Below, in pieces: positions 55,179 through 64,000 of a DNA stretch of 64,000 bases. The DNA is from Helianthus annuus (taxonomy: Eukaryota; Streptophyta; Magnoliopsida; Asterales; Asteraceae). The notes below the pieces were generated by a model, which worked only from the letters and a program-made list of their open reading frames with translations, did not search any database and was not told the origin of the DNA. How positions within the stretch are numbered: position 1 is the stretch's first letter; each line of letters begins with the position of its first letter. The stretch spans positions 78,737,392 through 78,801,391 of the forward strand of contig NC_035444.2 in NCBI RefSeq assembly GCF_002127325.2. Reading direction: 5' to 3'. The translations under genes and the position numbers were made by a program.

Positions 55179-57500
55179 ATGGCTGAATATACGAACTCTA
55201 ATTTTCATGATTTGTAGCTTTTTTGATCGATTTGCTTTGATTTGTGTCATTTTTATTGTTTTTATAGTAGGAATTGATATAGTTAAACTAATATTTTACA
55301 TGAGTTGAGTGGATTTTGTGAAATAATTCTAGACATGCACCAGAATAATTTTAACATCATGCATATATTGTATGATTTTAGAATACGTAGAGTAATTTTT
55401 ATGGGTACACCTAAGTTCATATAGGTATAGCAGTTTTACAATAGTAGAGTAATTTTATATAGAATTATTTATCTAGATTTTACTTTTACATCAGTAGAGT
55501 AATTATGGCTAGAATAATTTTTATGGGGATACCCTTGTTGAACTAAGTAGAGTAATTTTTATAAAGTAATTTATGTAGGGTTATTTTAACATATATGCAT
55601 ATTAGTAGTGTAATTATTGCTAGGGAGCATTATGCATATGAATAGTGTAATTAATGCTAGAGTAATTTTATGTGGATATATTTGCTCAAATAAGTAGAAT
55701 AATTATCAATTAGTAGAGAGTAATTTTAAAGAAGAATTTATGTAGGGTCATTTTAGACTAGTAGAATAATTTCTAATTTATAGAGTAATTATATATATGT
55801 TTTAATTTCAGATATTCGAGTAGAAGATATAATTGCGGGTTTTCAGTGTTTGGCGTCTTCTATTGAAAGGACTTTCAAATCTAGTGTATTTTCTTCAATA
55901 ACATCGATTGTTGGCATAATTTTCTCATCTTTGGATGATGCATATGTGTTTTTATCAAACGTATGCCAAAAAGGGAAGGGTTTGTGTAAGGAAAGGTTCT
56001 CAAGTTGAAAGAATGATTTCATTGCATATAAATACTTTACATGTTCAAAGGAGAGTCATAAGCCATTTAAGAAGTTTGATGATGCTTTAGAATTTGCTAA
56101 AGATAGAAAAAAAAACGAAGAAAGGGTAGGAATAGGCCCTCCATTCGTACGGGTTGTCAAGCATATATTTCATTATCCTCTTATGATGGTAATTCGTATA
56201 GCTTATACAAGTTTGTAGAAGAACATAATCATATTTCGATTTCTCAAGAAGATATACAATTTGTTCCTTCATCAAGAAATTTAACGGATATGAAACAAAA
56301 GAGGATATATTCCTTGTCAATGTTAAATCTAGGTCCTTTGAAATAATTTCATAATGTGGGGGCAAAATATGGTTGTTTTAAAAAGGTTGGTGCAACTGCT
56401 GTGGACTGCAAGAATTTTAAAAGAGAATTAAAATGTTTTAACAGAGGCTGAAATGATTGTTCAAAGATTGACTCATAAGAAAGAATATCTTCGGAATTTT
56501 TGAAAATATACTACACATTCAAATGGTTGTTTAACAAGGTTATTTTGGGCATATGAAGTCTCTAAAATGAATTATTTGACTTTTGTTGATGTAATGTCCA
56601 ACTTTCAAAACGAATAACTAAGTTTATTGTATATTTTTTATCGATTTTAATTTTATCATTATTATTCTTAATTCTTTTATATCAAGATACAAAATGGTTT
56701 TGTACCATTCACTTACTGGTATTGATAATCATTTTCATAATGTCAATCTTGGAGCTAGTATAATTCCAAAAGAAACTATTGAATCTTATGTGGTGTTATT
56801 AACATGTTTTTTTAGTGCATTTAGTCGTCAACCAAAGGTTGTAGTTACTATCAAGATGCTACTATGAAGTCAGCAATTGAAACTGTTTTTACGAAGAGTC
56901 GACCTAGATTATGTATGTGGCATATCATGAAGAAAATAGCTCATACGGTTGGTTTGATTAACTTAATTAGAGAAATTATTAAGTACAATAGAATAATTAT
57001 GTTAATTTGAGTAATTAATGAAGTGTAGAGTAATTATGTCAATTAGGGTAATTATCAAGTACTGTAGAGTAATTACTAGAATTAAGTAAGTGTAGAGTAC
57101 TTATGTTAATTAGAGTAATTAATAAGTTTGTACGGTAATTAAGTGTTGTTATGTTATGTTGTCAACTAGACGAATTGTTATCCATTCCAGCTATAGCTGG
57201 GTGGTAGAGGCTCTTGTCTTTTGGAGAAAAGACCAGGGTTCAAATCCTGACATGGGGTATAGTTTAATATTTATTGGTGTAATTTAAAAAGTAAGAGCAA
57301 TGTAACATTTGCCATTCAAAAAAAAAGACGAATTGTTTTTTATTTATTAGATTTTTGTTAATAATCACATATGCAGATTTATTGTTTCTTTTTTTATTGG
57401 TTGGGTATGAATTGTGCAACGATGATACTTTTAAGCGACGTATTTGTGATGTGTGCAAAATGCAACATATAAATTACATCAAATATGGCATAAAACTAAC
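55179..57500 (+). pseudogene. Decayed FAR1-type MULE transposase with TAGAGTAATT-rich noncoding DNA
   Basis: An ATG at 55179 (MAEYTNSNFH) may be exon 1. From the acceptor near 55811 (TTTCAG), frames resembling a FAR1 N-terminus appear (SLDDAYVF, then FDDALEFA, then EEHNHISISQEDIQFVPSSR at about 56218-56278), followed by a segment like the 47.8-48.0 kb exon of the intact MULE (VDCKNFKRELK). A DDE-core segment lies at about 56690-56950 (SLTGIDNHFHNVNLGA; PRLCMWHIMKK). Several stops and frameshifts break it. The matching region at 47201-47459 identifies it. The SWIM end is not seen. Noncoding parts (55380-55800 and 56970-57140) are packed with TAGAGTAATT words. A SINE is inserted at 57180. Confidence 0.75.
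57180..57325 (+). mobile_element. tRNA-derived SINE
   Basis: A perfect 12-bp TSD AGACGAATTGTT flanks it (57168-57179 and 57326-57337). An A-box-like TAGCTGGGTGG (57194-57204) and a B-box GGGTTCAAATCCTG (about 57237-57250) form a Pol III promoter, and the element ends in an A-run. The length of about 146 bp is usual for plant SINEs. Confidence 0.9.
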
Positions 57501-57516
57501 CTCTTTTTAGTACTAA

Positions 57517-59065
57517 TGTTGGAAAAAGTGTGTTTTTGTCTTCCTTTTGTATTTTCAGGATTAAATGAGCTCAAATGAACAAAAGAAGCAAAAAGACAGC
57601 TAAATCTAGCATAAATACAAGAAAAGGAACAAACGTGGCATGTCCGACCCCCCGACAGCATCTTCCCAAGCAAAAACAAGAGAACCGAAGGCTGAACACG
57701 CCCAGTGTTGAGTGAGCACGGGGGCGTGCCCAAGTGTCTGCAGAAAAGACAAAGTTGTAGAAGCTTCTATCACCCACCACGGGGGCGTGCCCAGCGGACA
57801 CGGGGCCGTGGTCAACTCTAAGATTCGCAGAATCTAGGGAAATCTTGATAGTACAGATACGCTTCTTCACACGGGGTCGTGCCCAGCGGACACGGGGGCG
57901 TGGTCAAATAATGCAAACAAACTGCAATTAATGAAGAAAGAGAAGGGGGATGGACACGGGGCCGTGCCCGAGCTGCTGTTCAGGCTATAAATAGGGATGC
58001 TTGACTCATTTGCAAACAATCCCTTGGCACACCACCTCTCTCACACTTCACCCACCCACCATCACCATCACAACACCATCATCCACCACCATTATCCATC
58101 ATCCATCATAGAGTGTGTGAGTCGTCTCGGGATCTAAGATTGATCGTAAGAGTTCTTGACAATCAAAGGCCATGTTTGCCTAAGTCTCTTACATCACTTG
58201 GTGAAGACAAGTGTCTAGTGTAATATTTTTTATTTTTAATCTTTTCGCACTTTTTGTTTGGTTATGTATTAATGACTTTAATAACTAGTTTCTTATGTTG
58301 AAGGTGATTCTTCCTTATCGTTTGTCCGTGGTGTCTTGGCATTATTTTACTGTCTATATAAAATAAAAGATTTTCACCATTCATATCTCCACGGTCTATA
58401 TGGAGATATGTTGGCTACCTGGTCGGGGGTTAAGGGAACGGTTTGGTAAGAGTCTTGCCTTGTTCATTGTATAGATCCTGCAAGGACCTGGGTTAAATTT
58501 AGTAGGACCTCCTTCAATACCCGCCGGTATTGGATGGTGGGGGTCCAAACTCTTTGATCTCCTCATATGTAAGCTACCATTAAAACTTTAACCCGGCTAC
58601 TTAGGACTGGGTTGTATCCTTGCTGACTCAAACTACTGGGTTGAGGGTAACATCACCTTCAAAAGAGGGGCCTACTGCAATAACTAAGATAATCTCTTAA
58701 AAAGTGCAAAAGTGCGGAAATAATCAAAGGTTACACTACACACGTGTCGGATCCAAGTGATTCATCTTGTCTACCTGTTTTTACTTTTATTTTATTTTTC
58801 AGCATTTTAGTTAGTTTTATTTTTCTAGTTTAAAAACCTTTTTCTTACTTTTGATTTGATTAAACGTTGAGGACAAACCGGTACTAAAAGCTCTTGTGTC
58901 CTTGGATGACCTCGGTAACACTATACTACGTTCACGATGGGTGCACTTGCCCATATGTGTGTTTAGTGTTAGTAAATATCGTGATTTATAAATTTAAAAC
59001 TTGGCTAAAAAGTGTTAAAGGGCTTAAAATATACATAAAAAATATATCACACCTAACGCACATCA
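57517..59065 (+). repeat. LTR of a Ty3/gypsy element, Tat/Ogre type
   Basis: It starts TGTTGGAAAAAGTGTG and ends CACATCA, then AGTTT and the primer site. About 1.55 kb. The region at 57700-57970 repeats CACGGGG(G/C)CGTGCCC palindromes. The lineage follows from the primer site and is inference. Small minus-strand ORFs at 57479-57870 run through the GC-rich palindromes and are not genes. Confidence 0.75.
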
Positions 59066-59071
59066 AGTTTT

Positions 59072-59088
59072 TGGCGCCGTTGCCGGGG
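59072..59088 (+). other. Primer binding site, TGGCGCCGTTGCCGGGG type
   Basis: TGGCGCCGTTGCCGGGG lies 6 bp after the LTR. This start of the internal region is characteristic of plant Tat/Ogre and Athila elements. Almost nothing of the internal region survives beyond 59178. Confidence 0.8.
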
Positions 59089-59179
59089 ACACAAGGATTT
59101 TAAGAAAGTTAGGAATCAACAGCCTAATCGTTTTTTCTAATCTTTTCTGTTTTTTTTAGGATTTTCTTAATTTGCCGGG
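59089..59179 (+). other. Start of gypsy internal region with a 25-bp direct repeat
   Basis: TTGCCGGGGACACAAGG plus ATTTTAAG occurs at about 59080-59104 and again at about 59172-59198, right at the junction with the next LTR. Confidence 0.6.
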
Positions 59180-59198
59180 GACACAAGGATTTTAAGTT

Positions 59199-59582
59199 TT
59201 CACGACCAGACGAGTCGTTCAGAAGAGTTTTTGCTCAATACGAGAGGCGGAAACAAACGTATCGAGTTAATTCAGCTTGCATTTCACTTTAAATGTCTTT
59301 TTGATTGATATAACAGCAATTTACAGCGAGTAGACACTTCGGCAGCAGTTGGGCACCGAAACCAGAAAGTTACAAATGACAAGGCACATCAAGTATATAT
59401 AGGCTGGGGTATTTCGCACGAAATCATTCATGCAAAATGACCAAGCTCATTTCATGCGAAATAGTTGTTTCATTTCGTGCGGAATCAACCCTTAACATGT
59501 TATCTCGTTTTTCGTGCCCTGGTCTATCTAATTTAATACAAGACTCGATACAAGACGAAGTCGACATACATATGCACCAACA
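59199..59582 (-). repeat. 3' LTR of a minus-strand copia element
   Basis: On the minus strand it starts TGTTGGTGCATATGTATGTC, then GACTTCGTCTTGTATCGAGTC as in the LTR at 15125. It carries ATTTCG(C/T)(A/G)(T/C)GAAAT words and a CTATATATAC TATA box (about 59393-59402). The end near GACTCGTCTGG (about 59205) is eroded, and no clear CA terminus or TSD is visible. Confidence 0.75.
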
Positions 59583-61553
59583 GACTCCCCCTTGGATGTT
59601 GACGAAGTCTTCAGTGTCGAGTCTTCAATCTTCAGTCTTTATCAATCTTCTCGATCTCTCCCGAAGTATCTGACAATGTAAAGCATCCTAAATCTCTCTC
59701 TTTTCTTTTCATCAGCACCAACAGTTAACCTTCCCCTTGGATGTAGATTTATCATCTTCCTAATTCTCTTGATCAGATCTATTAATTCCTTAAGTTCATC
59801 AGCATCAGCAGCTTGCGTGAATACAGCTCCAGGATCATACACTGGCTCTAATCATGTTTTCTTGATAGTCTTCAGACTCCCCCTTTCAAAAAGCTAGGGT
59901 CGTAGTCTGGAATTCTCATTCTTGAATCGTGACCTGGTTCACACTCTGCTCAGATTCTAAGATCGAAACCTAGCTTTCTCTAATCACAAACTTCTCAGGA
60001 ATCGAAATCTAGCTCTTACTTATACCTGCACAACTTCTACCTCACAATAAATTTCACAAATTTAAAATTTGACAAATTTATATACCACTTGCAGATGTTA
60101 ATCAATCAATGATTTTACAATGTCAATCTCTAATGAACCACTTGTAGAAATAACATTTCTTTCAAACATTTTTTCAACATAAACAACTTTCCCAAACCTT
60201 TTGTTCATCATGTATAGCACTTGGAATTTTGAATATCAGCTTTTCAACAGCAGTTGTCGAAGATAAAATGAAATAAAATCTTTTTAGATTTTCAAAATTT
60301 AATGCTAAAACACACTAAAATCTTTTTGGATTTTTTTTTTGTTTTTAACATAAAACAATAAAGAAATATGTACAAACCATATTTTTGTGAGTTTGTGTAA
60401 GAGGATCATATCAGTTTATGAGACAAATCACTAACACCGTTAAGCTTTAAACATTTTAAGTTCTGAATGATTCACTTAGATTGTCAGTATACTGATCCAC
60501 TAAAATTTTCACACAAAGTTCAACTGTTTCGAGATACGAGATTAGTGTTTTAAGCACTTAAACTTATTCGCGTGTACCACCTCAGAATATACTCTCGTAT
60601 CCAAACTTCTATATTCAGTCTTACAGGTGAATGTACACTAATGATATCTGTAAACGGGCAATGCGAGACCATGAGAGCTCAGGTTAGAACTTCCGTTCCG
60701 ACAAAGAGATGATGGCTCGTCTTTAGGTGTGTCCCGTTTGGGGATCTTTTCTTCAACAGCACATGATTAGCATTTTTCAATGTTTCATCATTTTTTGTAC
60801 TGAGGGTAGGCTTTAAGATTAAAGCAATGCAAATCATTATACGAGGACTAGGCTATTGCTTCCGCAAAATCAGAAGTCCAGGTATAATACCCCTGATATC
60901 ATCACGCACAAAGACCTAGTATGTCAGAAATAGAAAATCTTTCAAACAAGATTTCGGGGGTTACCCATATATCCGAGAGATGTTACCCACGAGATAAGTA
61001 AGTTATGATATTTATGTTTATATCTCGAAAACAATCTACTAAATGTATAAAAACCTACTGGCATATCCAAAGTGAGATCATTTATACTTTCCAATTCTTT
61101 AGCGTGTTGTGATAGTCCACTGATGTACTATCATTTCCTCTTTTTCACAACAAAACTCATTTTTGAATTTATCATGTTTTTGACTTTTTCAAATTTTCTA
61201 ATGTTTTTTGATTTTATGAAATTTATTACTCCCCCTAAAATTCAAAATCATTTAAAGAAAACATGACAAACTGTACAAATAAAATGACAACTTGATGTGA
61301 ATTGCTTCAATTCGCCATCCAATTGGCATAAACAATCAGAAATCCCCCTGACAACAAACTACTTTCACATTATGATTTCAAAACACTTAAGTTTGTTTTA
61401 ATCAAAATGGTTTTTCCGAAAAATAAGTTTCGTTGATTTTACCACTTGTAAGAAATAGGGATAAATTCATCACTTTGTTTTTCAAACATTTGTATGAAAG
61501 TTAAATCAAGTTCAACTTAATGACCTTGATTAACCACTTGTAGGAACAAACCT
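59583..61553 (-). other. Noncoding 3' region of a copia element, cut by the next LTR
   Basis: It begins at the purine tract complement GACTCCCCCTTGG. It matches the reverse complement of 20140-21926 (for example the block with ACTGATGTACTATCATTTCC at about 61120, and ACCACTTGTA words). Similarity is cut at 61553 by another LTR. No gag or pol is in this piece. Confidence 0.75.
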
Positions 61554-62339
61554 TGTTAGGATCGGAGGCTCTCACAATCGTACTAGTTTATATGAATTGA
61601 ACATTTCATAAGATATAAATTAAGATTAAGTGCAGCGGAAATGAGAACAAACTTTGTAAAAACAATCAAAGAGAAAATAGTTTTGATAAACACATGCTTT
61701 TCATTGAGTCGAATGATTGAAATACAAATCAAATGATTACAAGCATGCTTACAAACTAAACTCCCCCTCAGCCTGATGCTCCAAGGTTGATTGCACAAGA
61801 TGAAAGGATTAGACATGAGGAGAAGAACTCATTCAGTCAATCAAATGTAACACTGCAGGGTATTGTTACATTTATAGGCAAACCAAACCACTGAGGCATC
61901 TCAGCTGACGTCACCATGAAAGTGACATCTAACAAACTAACAAACTCTATCTATTGTTCTATATCTACTGACCATACAGACACTGATTACATTCTAATCA
62001 CTGATGTATAAACACTGATTCTTCGTTCCACTGATGTAGTCAACCATTGTTGTTTGAGCAACAGTGCTTTCTCCAAAGGGTGATCAGGCCTTGAATGGGC
62101 AGTGCTTAAATTCTTCAGCAGTGCTTGGATTCTGTCAGTAGATTGAGCTTCAGCCTTTAAACATCATCAGTTCTTTAGTAGCAGTTGTTCTATTAAGCAG
62201 TAGTTTGAAGTGTATCAGATGCTAGTTGACCATTGTCAAGGGGAAAGCTTAATGTAAACAACTGCTTATTATGAATCCACTGTATTGATCCGGTTTTGGC
62301 TTTCATTATCTATTCCTTTGGTAGGGTTCAATCCCAACA
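61554..62339 (-). repeat. LTR of long-ORF retroelement family (copy 2)
   Basis: It starts TGTTAGGATCGGAGGC and ends CAATCCCAACA, followed by ATCTCCCCCTGG, like 8964-9591 but longer (786 vs 628 bp). The extra length is in the CAGTG-rich middle (62030-62280). Confidence 0.8.
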
Positions 62340-64000
62340 ATCTCCCCCTGGAACAGATAATGCCAAAACCCTTCATTATGCTGGATTTTTATTTCTCATC
62401 AGAAGTTCCTTAACTTATCTTTTAAATTCTACTTCAAAGTCTTTGGAACTTGAGTCGTCCTCATCCCTGCATAGTGTAAGTTCAAGGAGATCCTGTAGAT
62501 CTTCAACACCAAGGCATAGTGCTTCTTTCCTTGATATGTACTTCACTTCACCAATTGATCTAACCAGGGTCAATACATGGGTCTTTTGATTAGACATCCA
62601 CTTTAGTATTTTTGAACCCAATGGGTTTCTTGGGAGAGATTTATTCACTGATGAGTTTGGAGATTTTGGCCTTGTGAAAAGTTGTGAACTTTCAGTAGAC
62701 ATTTGTATGAAGGCCATTTTGATGACATCATTTGCTGCAGCTATATCTTCTGTAGTCTCTTTTTCAATCTGCTCTTGTCTTTTCATTTGATCTAGCTCAA
62801 TGGCTGTCATGTCTGCTGAAGTGTTTGGTGATGCAGATTTGGTTAATACCTTTTTGACAAGGTTTTGAAGTTTCACTAAGCTATCTTCTTTTAGATCCAT
62901 TTTCTTGATGGCTTCTGTAAAGTACTCAACTTCCTTTTCTTGTTCTTCTTCACTGGTCAACAGTTTTCCCTTTTCTTGGTTTATCACAAGGGTAGGGGTA
63001 TCTGCTGATGTGATCAGTGGTTTAGGAGCACTAATTTGCTATTCTAGCTTTTTGTAGTCAGGCTTCTTTGGAGTGTCAGAATCTGTTATCCTCCTTTTCT
63101 TCAGCCTTTCATAAGCCTCATCAGTATACTGCTTTGTCCATTTTGCTATGGCTGTGGTAGTATCCACCTTTGCATCCACCAGCTCCTGCTTCTTTCTTTT
63201 GTACTCAGATGTAAGGTCAGTAATGAGCTTTTTGTATTTGTTCTAGTTTGGAGCTGTTTTCTTCTTGCTTGGATCATTTTTGATCCTTTCAATTCTGTTT
63301 GCCTCATGCTTTAATGCAACTATTGGCCATTCTTCAAACTGTTTTTCTTTCAGCTGGGTAGAATTTTTCTTTCATGATGTATGCAAGATATTCTTTTCTC
63401 ATTTCTTTTCGTAGATCTGCTTTGGGTGGTAAATTTGACATTTCTTTGCTCAGATCACTTGCATAGTCTTCCATCTGTTTGACTTTAGTGAGCAAGAATT
63501 CCATTTTTTCAGAAATGGCTTTGTCACTTTGATCTTCACATTCAAGTTTGGCTCTTATCTTAGCCTGCCTTGCTTTGAGCTTGAGATATTCATCCATATT
63601 TTCTGGGACTATGAAGCCTATGAGTGAAGGAAATCTTCGTTTTGAAGGATCATCCTCAGTGTAGAATTGTGTCATCTCATTTTTTACAGCCTCCAGTTCC
63701 AGTGGATAATTTGCAGCAATAGGATCATATTTATCTTCATCTGCCTGAGTTGTTTTTCTTTTCTTGGTGTAAAACCTTTTTGGAGAAGGGGAATTTGGTT
63801 GTGATATAGAAGTGTTGAGAGCAGTGGTGGATGGTTGACTAACAGCTATTGGAACCACTGGTGAACCTCTGTTGTCATTACAACTACTGATGTGTCAGTA
63901 GATGTCTTCTGCTGTTGAGCAGGTGTTGAAATGGTAGTGATTTGAGTGGTGGAAAGTGTCTGACTAACAGCTATTGAAACAACTGGTGTTTCAACCACTG
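62340..64000 (-). pseudogene. Long-ORF retroelement protein, copy 2 (C-terminal part, broken)
   Basis: Minus-strand segments 62415-62987 and 63334-63858 match the C-terminal 600 residues of the 9628-13677 ORF (for example DEYLKLKARQAKIRAK; EYLAYIMKEKFYPAE). They lie in different frames, with a TAG near 63246 and a stop at 62415 (FEVEFKR). The N-terminal part lies beyond the window. Because the two copies decayed differently, comparing them identifies which stops are mutations. Function unknown. Confidence 0.7.

Noticed and set aside
57190..57256. tRNA gene
   Set aside because: A and B boxes are present but no proper cloverleaf is evident, and the unit ends in an A-run with a 12-bp TSD, so it is a SINE.
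57600..57990. GC-rich CACGGGG(C/G)CGTGCCC palindromes as terminators or a CRISPR-like array
   Set aside because: The sequence is a eukaryotic LTR. The palindromes are irregularly spaced and are a known style of plant gypsy LTR sequence.

Overview
This is repeat-dominated nuclear DNA of a flowering plant, most likely a eudicot and probably an Asteraceae. Support comes from GT-AG introns in AT-rich DNA, Ty1/copia elements primed from initiator tRNA-Met, a Tat/Ogre-type LTR with its TGGCGCC primer site, MULEs with FAR1/SWIM transposases, a plant SINE, and a BAHD acyltransferase of the anthocyanin/flavonoid glycoside type. The family assignment is inference. No bacterial-type operons, rRNA or functional tRNA genes are visible. 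All repeat matches were made by eye.

The host backbone is a segmental duplication carrying two BAHD copies. Copy A (1-369, 2494-2585, 2955-3107, 3307-3846) was opened by a long-TIR element (369-2493), a TTA-flanked MITE (2586-2954) and a second MITE ending 6 bp before its ATG; it is truncated and frameshifted. Copy B (26.9-27.6 kb, then 49.25-53.47 kb) is a complete 463-codon gene, except that a 2.2-kb deleted LTR element with a TATCC target duplication interrupts it. A 385-bp tandem duplication repeats its 5' end. Between the copies lie three fold-back/TIR elements embedded in (AT)n tracts (5.1-8.5 kb), a decayed LTR element with one very long ORF (8.96 kb to about 15.1 kb, probably continuing to about 25.4 kb), and a copia-type element with a broken gag and no pol (15125-22364, TSD TGAAT).

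The most interesting unit is a MULE at 27584-49246, with TIRs of about 65 bp and a 10-bp TSD TATATATAAA. It carries a multi-exon Ulp1/SENP-like cysteine protease gene (+), a single-exon gene for an unknown acidic-tailed protein of about 179 aa (+), and a FAR1/SWIM MULE transposase gene (-). Its introns and spacers hold about 40 copies of a short motif, AAAACGCAAT. A second, decayed MULE at 55.2-57.5 kb is likewise filled with a different motif, TAGAGTAATT. This resembles VANDAL elements of Arabidopsis, where a transposon-encoded anti-silencing protein recognises short motifs dispersed in the element's noncoding DNA. A young, apparently intact copia element (31767-42873, TSD TGTTG, LTRs differing at about one site) sits inside an exon of the protease gene.

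The right end holds a hAT-like MITE, the second MULE with an inserted SINE, a Tat/Ogre LTR with its primer site, the 3' part of a copia element on the minus strand, and a second copy of the long-ORF LTR family running off the window edge. No gene here is clearly an intact host gene.
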